A program made the translations under genes and the position numbers. 64,000 nt of DNA from an uncultured Bacteroidota bacterium (lineage in GTDB: Bacteria; Bacteroidota; Bacteroidia; Bacteroidales; UBA932), in contig CALGSW010000007.1 in assembly GCA_937901965.1 (NCBI GenBank), positions 62,001 to 126,000 on the forward strand, read 5' to 3'. This document shows, piece after piece, positions 1 through 9,115 of the stretch (position 1 is the stretch's first letter; each line of letters starts with the position of its first letter). A model generated the notes under the pieces. The model saw only the letters and a list, made by a program, of their open reading frames with translations. It was not told the DNA's origin and ran no database searches.

Positions 1-44
1 TGGTTAAAACTTTTACTGCTTTTATTCAGAAGGAAAATGTGTAA
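1..44 (+). CDS. C-terminal tail of an upstream gene, possibly the initiating sugar transferase (partial)
   Basis: A reading frame open to the left edge ends at the TAA at 42-44 and encodes the tail VKTFTAFIQKENV. A short basic/aromatic ending of this kind resembles the C-terminus of WcaJ/WbaP-type polyprenyl-phosphate sugar transferases, which often head such loci in Bacteroidota. Only 13 residues are visible, so the identity is a guess from context. The frame also helps place the start of the next gene at 58 rather than 37, because 37 would overlap this stop codon. Confidence 0.35.
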   Translation, partial: VKTFTAFIQKENV

Positions 45-57
45 AAATTTAAAAGGG

Positions 58-780
58 ATGAAAAAATATATAGTTCTTATATTAGCGTTATTTGTAATTG
101 TTAATAAGACATATGCTCAAGATAAATCAATTGAAGATTTGCTTAATCTTAGGTTGCCACCTCTTGATTCCTTGTTTGAAGGGGCAAGAAGAAGTCCCAT
201 GATTGAGTTTTATGAATATAGGAATGAAATACAGGAACTGGAGCTTAAAACAGAAAGAAGAAATTGGTTACAATACTTCAGTATAGGTGCTACTTATCAA
301 TATGGTGTAGTCGGAATGAACTCTTTTACTGAATTCGGAGCTTCGTACCCAATAGTTTATCAGAGTTCTGGCGGTAATCAAATCTGGTATAATGCAAATG
401 CATCTTTCAGACTACCATTGGATAATCTGTTTGACAGACGGAACAGAATAAAAATCCAGCAATTGAAGATAAAGGAAACGCAGAAGGAGAAAGAGCTGTG
501 GTATGACGACCAGAAATCAAAAATAGTACAGTCGTATTTTAGAGCACAAGAGATACTCACGAATCTGAAGCTGTATACCGAGATGGCAACAATGGCAAAT
601 GCGCAGTATGAAGCTGCGCAGAAAGATTTTATAATGGGGACTATATCCTTACAAGCTCTAAGTGTTGCAAAAAATGCTCAGGTTTTGTCAATTACACAAC
701 TTGAACAATATAAGACGACATTAACTTCTTCCATTGTTCAACTAGAAATCCTTTCAAATACAAAAATTTTAAAAAGGTAG
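58..780 (+). CDS. TolC-like outer membrane protein, half length
   Basis: The protein of 240 residues starts with a Sec signal peptide (MKKYIVLILALFVIVNKTYA, then Q). It goes on as a long charged helix (about residues 35-75), two beta segments with aromatic and glycine residues (about 75-125), and a long Q/K/E-rich coiled-coil helical region (130-235). That is one OEP repeat of the TolC family, whereas family members normally have two repeats in about 430-480 residues. It is the first complete gene of the polysaccharide cluster and lies 2 bases before the chain-length gene, so a role in exporting the polymer across the outer membrane is inferred. The ATG at 37 is possible, but 58 puts the signal peptide at the N-terminus. 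Confidence 0.7.
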   Translation: MKKYIVLILALFVIVNKTYAQDKSIEDLLNLRLPPLDSLFEGARRSPMIEFYEYRNEIQELELKTERRNWLQYFSIGATYQYGVVGMNSFTEFGASYPIVYQSSGGNQIWYNANASFRLPLDNLFDRRNRIKIQQLKIKETQKEKELWYDDQKSKIVQSYFRAQEILTNLKLYTEMATMANAQYEAAQKDFIMGTISLQALSVAKNAQVLSITQLEQYKTTLTSSIVQLEILSNTKILKR

Positions 781-782
781 AT

Positions 783-2942
783 ATGGAAATCTGGTCCCAA
801 GTAGTTAAGATGATATTCAGAATCAGGTATTGGCTGATTTTATTACCTATTCTGGCTGCTTTGATAGCAATATTTCAAACCAAAAATATGCAACGTGTAT
901 ACGTTGTAAATACAACCATCTACACTGGTATAGCATCGGGTTTTACCATTGAAACAGGTATGGATGGGAGCAAAGTTGACTGGGGAAGTGTAACTAACAG
1001 AATTGATAATCTTATTAGTATAATTAAGTCAAAGTCAACTCTGAGAAACGTCTCTTTAAGATTGTACGCTCAGGAAATGATTTATGGAGATTCACTACAG
1101 GACAATAATTTTATTAAGGCAGTAAACTACAGAAACTTATTAAGGATTACACCAAAAGATGTTAGAGCATTAATTGACAAAACATCAGAAGAGAAAACGA
1201 TAGAAAATCTCAATGCTTATGAGAAGGCCTCTCCTGAAAACTTTGTTTATGGTCTTTTCAACTGGTATCATCCTCATTTCAGTTATACCGCCCTGAGCAA
1301 TATCCAGGTAAGTAGGATTTATGATAGTGATATGCTACAAATTCAATACTCATCAGATGATCCAGGTGTTGCATTCAACACATTAAAAATCTTAAATGAT
1401 GAATTTGTTAAGCAGTATGATCTACTTAGATATGGAGAAACTAACAATGTTGTAGAATATTTCCGAAGTGAACTAGCCAGACTAGGATTAAAGCTTCGCG
1501 CATCAGAAGACTCTCTTACACAATATTATGTTGACAAGCGCGTAATTAACTATCCTAAACAAACGGAGATGGTTACATCCCTTTCTAGGGACTACGATTT
1601 AATATATAACGCAACTCTTTTAAAATATACGTCATCAAGTCAGGCAGTTGCTGAGCTTGAGGAAAAAATAAAGGAACAAACCAAGTTAATTGAAAACAAT
1701 ACAATTTTTATTCAAAAAATCAACAATTTATCGCAACTATCTGAGCATACAGCAAGGTTAAAAACATTTAAGAATGATACAGTATCAATTTCAAACTATA
1801 ACAAAGAGATTGATCGTTATAGTAAATTTTTGACAGAGGCAGAAAAAGACCTAAAATCATTTACGACAGGGATTGATTCACAGCGTTACACAAAAGAGGG
1901 AATTGCTACCACTACTTTTGTTGATCAATGGATTGAGGAACTTATTAACAGAGAAAAATCAAGTGCTGAATTAAAGGTAATGGATGAAGTAAGACGCACA
2001 CTTGATAAAGAGTATTCATACTTTGCTCCTATCGGTTCAATTATTAACAGAAAAGAGCGGGAGATTAATATTACTGAGCAGTCGTACTTATCACTTTTAT
2101 CTAGTCTAAATGCAGCTTTGATGAGGCAAAAAACTCTGGAGATGTCATCCGCTACCTTAAAGGCTATTGACCCACCGGTGTTCCCGGTCTCTCCGAGTCC
2201 TACAAAAAGGAAGGTTATTGTTCTTGCTGCATATTTTGGAGCTCTTATACTGATTATTGGTTTCTTCATTTTAGTTGAGCTTATTGACCGTACAGTCAGA
2301 GATAAGAATAGAGCTGAAAGACTTATCCCTGCGAAGGTTCTTGGAGTCTTCCCTCGGAAAAACTTTATCCGGTTTAGAGGGTATAATCGTGAATACGAAA
2401 GAATTGCTACTAACTATTTAGCAAACTCTATTGTAACATATCTAAATCCTAAAGAGAGGCCTGACATAATTAATTTTATCAGTTCAGATAGCGGAGTGGG
2501 TAAAAGTCATTTATGTGAGTTATTAAGCGAATATTGGATCGAGAGAGGTTTAAGGGTAAGGGTAATTTCATGGCATGATGACATATCACCAGAATCAAGA
2601 GATTATATTCTATCATTAAATCTGACTGACCTTTTTGACTATGATAATGAGGATATCATAATTGTTGAACATCGGTCAATTTTGAAATCCACAATACCTG
2701 TGGGGCTTTTAAGAGAGGCCTCTTTAAATCTCTTTGTAGTGAGAGCGGATAAAGTATGGAGAGATATTGATAAGATTGCATTTGACAGACTTCTTCAGCA
2801 GGCTCAAACTACACCGGTACATCTTTATCTTACAAATGTTAAGAGAGAGAATGCAGAGAGCTTTATGGGTATGCTTCCGCCTTATTCAAAGGTTAGAGAG
2901 TTTATTTATAAGATCATTCAGTTTGGTCTGACTTCTAAGTAA
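783..2942 (+). CDS. Wzz/Wzc-like polysaccharide chain-length determinant with degenerate kinase-like domain
   Basis: The 719-residue inner membrane protein has the polysaccharide co-polymerase layout: TM1 (about residues 15-33), a large periplasmic coiled-coil region, a proline-rich segment (PPVFPVSPSPTKRK) just before TM2 (about 478-500), then a cytoplasmic P-loop-like domain. The P-loop is SSDSGVGKSH near residue 570. The usual Walker A' aspartates and Walker B are poorly kept (VISWHDD; DIIIVEH), and there is no tyrosine-rich C-terminal tail. It probably sets chain length for the Wzy polymerase encoded 7 bases downstream. ATP-dependent tyrosine kinase activity is doubtful. Confidence 0.85.
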   Translation: MEIWSQVVKMIFRIRYWLILLPILAALIAIFQTKNMQRVYVVNTTIYTGIASGFTIETGMDGSKVDWGSVTNRIDNLISIIKSKSTLRNVSLRLYAQEMIYGDSLQDNNFIKAVNYRNLLRITPKDVRALIDKTSEEKTIENLNAYEKASPENFVYGLFNWYHPHFSYTALSNIQVSRIYDSDMLQIQYSSDDPGVAFNTLKILNDEFVKQYDLLRYGETNNVVEYFRSELARLGLKLRASEDSLTQYYVDKRVINYPKQTEMVTSLSRDYDLIYNATLLKYTSSSQAVAELEEKIKEQTKLIENNTIFIQKINNLSQLSEHTARLKTFKNDTVSISNYNKEIDRYSKFLTEAEKDLKSFTTGIDSQRYTKEGIATTTFVDQWIEELINREKSSAELKVMDEVRRTLDKEYSYFAPIGSIINRKEREINITEQSYLSLLSSLNAALMRQKTLEMSSATLKAIDPPVFPVSPSPTKRKVIVLAAYFGALILIIGFFILVELIDRTVRDKNRAERLIPAKVLGVFPRKNFIRFRGYNREYERIATNYLANSIVTYLNPKERPDIINFISSDSGVGKSHLCELLSEYWIERGLRVRVISWHDDISPESRDYILSLNLTDLFDYDNEDIIIVEHRSILKSTIPVGLLREASLNLFVVRADKVWRDIDKIAFDRLLQQAQTTPVHLYLTNVKRENAESFMGMLPPYSKVREFIYKIIQFGLTSK

Positions 2943-2949
2943 TGAAATT

Positions 2950-4416
2950 ATGAGCATAATAAAAAGTATCTTTAGTTATGCCAATAGAGCTCTTGTATAT
3001 GTAGTACTTATAGCTTGGTTCTTACTTTTTGTATTTACTACTATAAGAATGGGCTATGTTATTGGAGTTGCAATTTCATTAATACCGGTATTAATAATTG
3101 TCTTTGTAGCTTTTGTTAAAAACCCCTTTTGGGCATTCATTCTCATATTCATTGCTAATTTCACGCTTTCTGGACTATCACGCTATGTAAAGGCAATTTC
3201 ACCCGGCATTACAATGGACTTGATAATTATAGTTACTATAGTTGCACTTCTCCTAAATTTAATGTCAAAGAATACTAATCTTAAATTTGGTAACGCAAGA
3301 AATGGTCTAACTTTTTTAGCTATAATCTGGTTTTTATATTGTCTTTTCCAAATATTCAATCCTAACTCATCATCAGTTGTAGCCTGGGTGACAGGAGTAA
3401 GAAGTTTAGGGATATACTTTGTAATAATTGTTTTTCTGACATCAATTTTCTTAGATAACATAAAGAGAATAAGACAGTTTCTTTTTTTGTGGGCTGTTTT
3501 ATCTCTGCTTGCTGTATTAAAAGCATTCATTCAGAAAACTTATGGCTTTGATGCTGCTGAGCTTAGATGGCTTTATGTAGATGGCGGTAGTAATACACAC
3601 ATATTGTACTATGGAATAAGGTATTTCTCATTTTTTACTGATGCAGGTAACTTTGGAACAGGAATGGCGTTTTATGGAGTAGTATTTGGTATTTATTCTT
3701 TGTATGTTAAGGATTTAAAGTCAAAGATTTTCTTCTTTATAACTTCACTTGCATGTGCCTATGGAATGATAATATCAGGAACAAGAGGATCGTTAGCGGT
3801 TCCTTTTGCTGCATTCTCTCTTTTCTCAATTCTTTCAAAAAAATCCAATTTGCTAATATTCTCATTAGCAGGCGTATTCTTTGCATTTATTTTCCTTAAC
3901 TATACTAATTATGGACAAGGAAATACATATATAAGAAGGATGAGATCGGCCTTCAATTCGAATGATCCGTCCTTAATTGTAAGACTTGAAAACCAGCAGA
4001 AGCTGAGAACATATATGTGGGATAAACCTTTTGGTGTAGGAATAGGAATGAGTTTAGCTCGTAATATTGTAGATTACAAGCCTGATCCCTTTGTGTCAAA
4101 AATACCTAGTGATTCATGGTATGTACGCGTTTGGTTAGAGATAGGAATTGTAGGATTGATTATTCATATTATCAACCTATTATTTATAGTTGTTTATGGT
4201 GCATATCTCGTATATTTTAAAATTAAAAACACAGAGCTCAAGGGATTGATAACGGCCTTTGTGTGTGGTCTGTCCGGCGTGTATGTTGCTGCTTACAGCC
4301 TGGAGATAATTGGCCAGTTTCCCACTAGCTTTATTATGTTCATGTGCATGACTTTAATATTTAGAAGTAAAATAATCGATAATGAATTAGAGGCAAGCGA
4401 GTTGCCAGCAACTTAA
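2950..4416 (+). CDS. O-antigen polymerase/ligase-like membrane protein (Wzy candidate)
   Basis: This very hydrophobic 488-residue protein has about 11-12 predicted transmembrane stretches and a larger periplasmic loop around residues 310-390 (including DKPFGVGIGMSLARN and SDSWYVRVWLEIGIVGL). The loop pattern, with P-G-hG-hG followed by a D/S-W-hRhhhEhGhhG motif, is typical of the O-antigen ligase/polymerase superfamily (Wzy_C). Its place between the chain-length protein and the glycosyltransferases supports a Wzy polymerase that joins lipid-linked repeat units at the periplasmic face. A ligase role (WaaL-like) cannot be excluded from sequence alone. Confidence 0.8.
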   Translation: MSIIKSIFSYANRALVYVVLIAWFLLFVFTTIRMGYVIGVAISLIPVLIIVFVAFVKNPFWAFILIFIANFTLSGLSRYVKAISPGITMDLIIIVTIVALLLNLMSKNTNLKFGNARNGLTFLAIIWFLYCLFQIFNPNSSSVVAWVTGVRSLGIYFVIIVFLTSIFLDNIKRIRQFLFLWAVLSLLAVLKAFIQKTYGFDAAELRWLYVDGGSNTHILYYGIRYFSFFTDAGNFGTGMAFYGVVFGIYSLYVKDLKSKIFFFITSLACAYGMIISGTRGSLAVPFAAFSLFSILSKKSNLLIFSLAGVFFAFIFLNYTNYGQGNTYIRRMRSAFNSNDPSLIVRLENQQKLRTYMWDKPFGVGIGMSLARNIVDYKPDPFVSKIPSDSWYVRVWLEIGIVGLIIHIINLLFIVVYGAYLVYFKIKNTELKGLITAFVCGLSGVYVAAYSLEIIGQFPTSFIMFMCMTLIFRSKIIDNELEASELPAT

Positions 4417-4421
4417 AAATT

Positions 4422-5324
4422 ATGGCTGATTCTCCTGATATTTCAATTATTACGGTGAATTTCAATGGGATTAATCATACAAGAGAACTCTTAAATAGCA
4501 TTGAAGATTTCCTTGTTGAATGTTCTTATGAGGTAATCGTTGTCGACAACGGATCTGTTGAAGACGAAGCCACCATTTTAGCAACAGAATTTAAGCAACA
4601 TAAATTTATCAGGAGTCAAAAGAATCTTGGATTTTCAGGTGGAAATAATTTAGGAATAAAGGCCTCTTCAGGTAAGTATATTTATTTAGTCAATAATGAT
4701 ACATTATTTGTTGACAATTCAATTGGTAAATTAATGCAGACATTTGAAAATGATCCTTATGTAGGAGCGGTTTCGCCAAAAATTTACTACCAGGATTCAG
4801 CTAAAATAATTCAGTTTGCAGGATTTACTGAATTCTCACAAATAACTATCAGAAACAGCATAATTGGTAATAAAGAGCTTGACTGCGGACAATATGACTC
4901 CCTTTCAGAAACTGCGTCGGCACACGGAGCTGCAATGATGGTTAAAAGAGAAGTAATTGATAAGATAGGGTTGATGCCGGAGATTTACTTTCTTTATTAT
5001 GAAGAGCATGACTGGTGTGCAAAAGTAAAAAAGCAGGGCTACAAAATTATTTACCAGCCATCTGCCATAATTATTCATAAGGAGAGTCAATCAACAGGGA
5101 TTTTTAGTTATGTTAAATCATATTATAATAGCAGGAACAGAATGCTTTATGCATACAGGAACAGAGAAAATTCTATTAAATATATCTCTGTTTTCTACCT
5201 TGTACTAATTGCTAATCCTAAGGACTTTCTTAAATTCGTTTTTATGGGTAGAGCAGATTTGGCTAAAGCTGTTTTTAATGGTGTCCTGGACTTTTTTAAA
5301 ATGAACAACAAACTCAATAACTGA
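4422..5324 (+). CDS. Family 2 glycosyltransferase (rhamnosyltransferase-like)
   Basis: A GT-A fold enzyme of 300 residues. It opens with the GT2 signature ISIITVNFNG, followed by VVDNGS, then NLGFSGGNNLG and the metal-binding VNNDT (a DxD variant), and later a catalytic-region motif (FLYYEEHDWC) in which E/D-W-C is typical of WbbL/RfbF-like rhamnosyltransferases. No membrane segments are needed. It presumably adds one sugar of the repeat unit on the cytoplasmic face. The sugar donor cannot be read from the sequence. It lies 5 bases after the polymerase gene, inside the operon. Confidence 0.85.
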   Translation: MADSPDISIITVNFNGINHTRELLNSIEDFLVECSYEVIVVDNGSVEDEATILATEFKQHKFIRSQKNLGFSGGNNLGIKASSGKYIYLVNNDTLFVDNSIGKLMQTFENDPYVGAVSPKIYYQDSAKIIQFAGFTEFSQITIRNSIIGNKELDCGQYDSLSETASAHGAAMMVKREVIDKIGLMPEIYFLYYEEHDWCAKVKKQGYKIIYQPSAIIIHKESQSTGIFSYVKSYYNSRNRMLYAYRNRENSIKYISVFYLVLIANPKDFLKFVFMGRADLAKAVFNGVLDFFKMNNKLNN

Positions 5325-5332
5325 TATTAAGA

Positions 5333-6490
5333 ATGACTAGTTTGCTATATATAATTGATATAACCTTTTTTATAGTGATGCTACTATCAGTTGGTTATTT
5401 TTTCATTTTTGCATTCGCCTCTTTGTGGGGATCTAACAAGAAATATCCTGTTGCATTAAAGAAAAGTAGAATTGTTGTTTTTATACCATCATACAAAGGA
5501 GACAGAGTAATAATGGATTCGGTAAATTCTTTACTCGACCAGGATTACCCTGATAATCTCTTTGATGTTGTAGTTATTTCAGATAGAATGGAGGAGGAGA
5601 CAAATTTGGCAATTTCTGATCTTCCGGTAACACTCTATGAAATCTGTCCGGAAAATAGTTCAAAAGCATATGCTCTAAACTATGCAATAGATATGCTGGG
5701 AGATGGGAAGTACAATATCGCTGTAATTATTGATGCTGACAATGTGGTGGAAACGAGCTTTCTCTCATCAATTAATGATGCTTATTACTCAGGTTCTGAG
5801 GCTATTCAAACACACAGGACAGCCAAAAACTTTGATACAGACATTGCAATCCTTGATGCTTTAAGCGAAGAGATTAATAATGCGATCTTCCGCCTGGGGC
5901 ATGTTAATTTGGGTTTATCTGCTGCTTTGATAGGCTCAGGAATGGCTTTTGAATATAAATGGTTTAAAGAAAATGTTAAAAAGCTGAAAACAGCAGGTGA
6001 AGATAAAGAGCTTGAGTCTTTACTTCTTAAACAAAAAATATTTATTGATTATCTTAACAATGTTTTTGTTTATGATGAAAAAACAAAGAAAGCAGATGCA
6101 TTTTCACGTCAAAGGAGACGATGGCTAGCATCTCAGCTTGGCTCTTTAAAAACGGGTTTAAAGGACCTTCCAGGTGCGTTATGGACTATGAACATAGACT
6201 ATGTGGATAAAATCATTCAATGGATGCTATTACCCAGGGTTATGGTTCTTGGTATAATCTCTATTGCAACAGTTATTACTACCATCTTTAGCTTTGGGTT
6301 ATCAGTAAAATGGTGGCTTTTACTGATAGGATTGTCGTTTACATTTGTTATTGCTGCACCAGATTTTATTACTCATAAAAACAACCTTAAAGCAATTAGA
6401 AAAGTTCCACTGATTTTTCTCCTTATGGTTTTTAACCTCTTTAGGTTAAAAGGAGTTAACAAAAAGTTTATTCATACAAACAACTCTTAA
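5333..6490 (+). CDS. Membrane-bound family 2 glycosyltransferase
   Basis: 385 residues. An N-terminal TM helix is followed by a GT-A domain with IVVFIPSYKGD, the DxD-type IDADN (about residue 138) and the QxxRW-type motif RQRRRWL near residue 260. C-terminal TM helices then follow (about residues 295-370). This is the layout of processive or lipid-linked GT2 enzymes related to cellulose and hyaluronan synthases. It closes the first plus-strand block of the cluster. Donor and acceptor are unknown. Confidence 0.82.
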   Translation: MTSLLYIIDITFFIVMLLSVGYFFIFAFASLWGSNKKYPVALKKSRIVVFIPSYKGDRVIMDSVNSLLDQDYPDNLFDVVVISDRMEEETNLAISDLPVTLYEICPENSSKAYALNYAIDMLGDGKYNIAVIIDADNVVETSFLSSINDAYYSGSEAIQTHRTAKNFDTDIAILDALSEEINNAIFRLGHVNLGLSAALIGSGMAFEYKWFKENVKKLKTAGEDKELESLLLKQKIFIDYLNNVFVYDEKTKKADAFSRQRRRWLASQLGSLKTGLKDLPGALWTMNIDYVDKIIQWMLLPRVMVLGIISIATVITTIFSFGLSVKWWLLLIGLSFTFVIAAPDFITHKNNLKAIRKVPLIFLLMVFNLFRLKGVNKKFIHTNNS

Positions 6491-6710
6491 CTGTCGTTAG
6501 TCTAGATGAAGTCTTTTCATAGAATACCTCTCATATTGATTTTACTAAAATAGATTTCAGCTCTAGTGGTCCTACAAAATGGGGATTTAGACAGCATCAG
6601 TACGATATAATATGCAAGAAATAATTTTACAGTTAGTGATAAGATATAAATACGAATGAAAAAATATTATGATATTTGAAGTAATATTTATCTCAAGAAT
6701 ATATGTCTTT
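6491..6710. other. Intergenic region between convergent glycosyltransferase and flippase genes
   Basis: 220 A+T-rich bases without a convincing gene. An 8-base inverted repeat (AAATATTA at 6662-6669, TAATATTT at 6682-6689) could be a weak bidirectional terminator for the two converging genes. It has no G+C-rich stem. Confidence 0.3.
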
Positions 6711-8108
6711 CTATTTATTCCAGATACCAGTTGCTTTCTGGTTAATGATTTTGTAATACTGTATAGGCATCCACAAACAACTAACGACAGGGTGCAGGGT
6801 GGATGCTAATACTATTCCAGCTACTCCCATCCCCAAATATTTTGAAAACAACAGTGCTAAAGGTATATAAATTATGGCCTCAACTACAGCACTGATTAGC
6901 GAAAGTCTAATTTTACCTATACCATTGAGAAATGATGTAAAGATAAGGCTGAGAGAATGGAAAATAAAATACACAAATACTATGAATGATAGTCGGAACG
7001 GTATTTCTACAATCTTTCCGAGCCATATTCTGTAGAAAAACTCAGAAAATATCAGCATTAAAATGCTAAATATTAATAGTAAAACCCAAGTAATAAGCAA
7101 TTTTTTTACACTTGACTTAATCCAGTTAAACTCTTTTCTAACAAACGCATCTGTAAAAGCAGACCAAAAAGGAACCATTGCCATAGAGAAAACCATTGTT
7201 ATTATTGAAAAATATTTATATGCAATATTATAAGGAGTGACTTCTACGGTACCGTATAATTGACTAATTATAATATTTGTTGAAGAAAATATAACTACTC
7301 CTGCAAGGCTCATTATGAAAAATTGTATGCCAAGGCTCAGCAAATCTTTAGCGTAACTGAATTTTATAAATTTGAATGATGGTGCAAAATCCTTGTATTG
7401 GTGCCTGAAAAAGTAAATACTTGTAATAATTAAAACAACTACAGGAACAATACTAATTACGGTTCCCAGCCAGAAAAGTGAACCCTTTGTTGTTTTCGTG
7501 AGGATGAAGATTATTATTAGAGTTACAAGATTCCAAACAAGGTTGAGTGCGTTATTCAAAAAGGGTTTTTGATCAGCAAAAAGGATTATTATAAAAATTT
7601 GTAGAACAAACTTTAAGCAGAAAAATACAAAAACGACAAGCATTAAGGCTCTAAGCTCCTTATCCATTGCTAATGGTGCATTAAAAACACTTGTCCACTC
7701 TATGAAAGGGTTTACAAAAATGAATATTATCATTATTGGGAAAATAATAATAGACAATATTGCATATGTTGTACTCACATAGATTTTCGCTAACTTCAAA
7801 TCCTTTTGTGAAAAAGCCTCTGTGAGTCTATTTCTCAAACCGTTGCTCAACCCTATATCAAAAAAGTTGAACCAAACAATCAGAGAACTTAGGGTTATCC
7901 AAATACCGTAATTTGTGGAATTTATATAATTAATAGTAAGGGGTACAAATAGTAGACTGATAATTATGCTAAATCCTTTTATTAAAAAAGTTGAAATAAT
8001 ATTCTTCTTAATATTAATACTTCTCTCGTGCCCTCTAGTTAAAAAATTCACTAAAACATCAGGTGTGAATTTCTTAATTAGTTCAATAATAGGATCGTTG
8101 ACTGGCAT
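6711..8108 (-). CDS. Wzx-type oligosaccharide flippase
   Basis: 465 residues with about 12-14 hydrophobic helices and no large soluble domain. This is the pattern of the MATE/MOP exporter superfamily's polysaccharide branch. The N-terminal helix pattern (FLIKGFSIIISLLFVPLTI, then NSTNYGIW) is typical of Wzx flippases, which move undecaprenyl-linked repeat units to the periplasm for Wzy. It is the only minus-strand gene in the cluster and has its own promoter. It starts a more A+T-rich stretch with the fucosyltransferase and methyltransferase genes, which suggests a swapped-in cassette. Confidence 0.88.
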   Translation of the reverse strand: MPVNDPIIELIKKFTPDVLVNFLTRGHERSINIKKNIISTFLIKGFSIIISLLFVPLTINYINSTNYGIWITLSSLIVWFNFFDIGLSNGLRNRLTEAFSQKDLKLAKIYVSTTYAILSIIIFPIMIIFIFVNPFIEWTSVFNAPLAMDKELRALMLVVFVFFCLKFVLQIFIIILFADQKPFLNNALNLVWNLVTLIIIFILTKTTKGSLFWLGTVISIVPVVVLIITSIYFFRHQYKDFAPSFKFIKFSYAKDLLSLGIQFFIMSLAGVVIFSSTNIIISQLYGTVEVTPYNIAYKYFSIITMVFSMAMVPFWSAFTDAFVRKEFNWIKSSVKKLLITWVLLLIFSILMLIFSEFFYRIWLGKIVEIPFRLSFIVFVYFIFHSLSLIFTSFLNGIGKIRLSLISAVVEAIIYIPLALLFSKYLGMGVAGIVLASTLHPVVSCLWMPIQYYKIINQKATGIWNK

Positions 8109-8136
8109 ATGTTAACTTGTTGTCTGTCGTACCATA

Positions 8137-8144
8137 CAAAGATA
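8137..8144 (-). promoter_or_regulatory. -7 promoter element of the flippase gene
   Basis: TATCTTTG on the minus strand matches the Bacteroidota consensus TAnnTTTG. It lies 28 bases before the flippase ATG. No clear -33 TTG is seen at the expected distance. Confidence 0.55.
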
Positions 8145-8200
8145 AAAATATAGTGCATTTGTTGATGAATACCAACATAAATATTTAACATAAAAACAAT

Positions 8201-8208
8201 TATATTTG
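8201..8208 (+). promoter_or_regulatory. -7 promoter element of the fucosyltransferase operon
   Basis: TATATTTG matches TAnnTTTG and lies 22 bases before the ATG at 8231. It probably drives the long plus-strand run that ends with fcl. It diverges from the flippase promoter 56 bases away. Confidence 0.55.
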
Positions 8209-8230
8209 TGTAATACTAAAGACTCAGGAG

Positions 8231-9115
8231 ATGGTATATTCTACTTTAACTGACAGAGTCGGAAACATGCTCTTCCAGATTGCTGCAGGGGCTTCGCTAG
8301 CTTATAAAAATAATTCGGATTTTATTGCTTGTGTTTCTGAAACGACCGTACCAGACGGTACTAGACTAATCGAATATTTAAAACCATTTAGAAATAATAT
8401 TTTCAGAAATATTAAAATCGTTGAAGGTATACCTGTAGATTCAGTTGAGTTTTATCAACAGGGATTTGAGTATTCTCCAATCCCGTATCAGGAAAATATT
8501 TTACTTAAAGGGTATTTCCAAAGTGAAAAATTTTTCGATAAAGATTACATTAAAAACCTTTTTGCAATTGACAGTAATTCAGATGAATATATAGATAATA
8601 AGTACGGACATCTGTTAAAACAAGATATCATTTCCATACATGTAAGGAGAGGTGATTATGTAAAAAGACCATTAAGACAACCTGTGTGTGAAATGCCATA
8701 TTTTAAGAGAGCTATCAGATATTTTGGAAAAAGCAGACAATTTTTAATCGTAAGTGATGATATCGAGTGGTGTAAGATAAAATTCAAAGGGGACAATTTC
8801 CACTTTACTCAAAATGAATCTCCCATAATTGATTTGTATATTCAATCTTACTGCAGTCATAATATCATAAGTAACTCTTCGTTTAGTTGGTGGGGTGCCT
8901 GGCTAAACAGTAATGAAAACAAAATTGTTATCGCGCCTCAAAAGTGGTTTGGTATTCAAATGAAAAATTATAATCTAAAAGACTTGATACCAACTAATTG
9001 GATAAGAGTTAATAATCCAAGAACACCGTCCCTTTTGCTAAAAATAAGCTACTTCTGGACTTTGGATATTATAAATAGAATCATTAGAAAGTTATTTGTA
9101 TGGGAAAGATCTTGA
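8231..9115 (+). CDS. Alpha-1,2-fucosyltransferase (GT11)
   Basis: 294 residues. The GT11 hallmarks are present: an N-terminal GNMLFQIAAGASLA, the GDP-fucose-binding motif HVRRGDYV near residue 136, and SNSSFSWWGAWL near residues 215-225. The family transfers L-fucose from GDP-fucose, usually in alpha-1,2 linkage to galactose. The donor pathway (gmd, fcl) is in the same operon and manC is at 53 kb, so the polymer very likely contains fucose. The start at 8231 places the conserved N-terminal motif within the first 15 residues. The 3' end overlaps the next gene by 16 bases. Confidence 0.92.
   Translation: MVYSTLTDRVGNMLFQIAAGASLAYKNNSDFIACVSETTVPDGTRLIEYLKPFRNNIFRNIKIVEGIPVDSVEFYQQGFEYSPIPYQENILLKGYFQSEKFFDKDYIKNLFAIDSNSDEYIDNKYGHLLKQDIISIHVRRGDYVKRPLRQPVCEMPYFKRAIRYFGKSRQFLIVSDDIEWCKIKFKGDNFHFTQNESPIIDLYIQSYCSHNIISNSSFSWWGAWLNSNENKIVIAPQKWFGIQMKNYNLKDLIPTNWIRVNNPRTPSLLLKISYFWTLDIINRIIRKLFVWERS

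Noticed and set aside
6711..8108. Flippase considered as a pseudogene because of its odd orientation
   Set aside because: The frame is intact at the usual Wzx length and has its own promoter.
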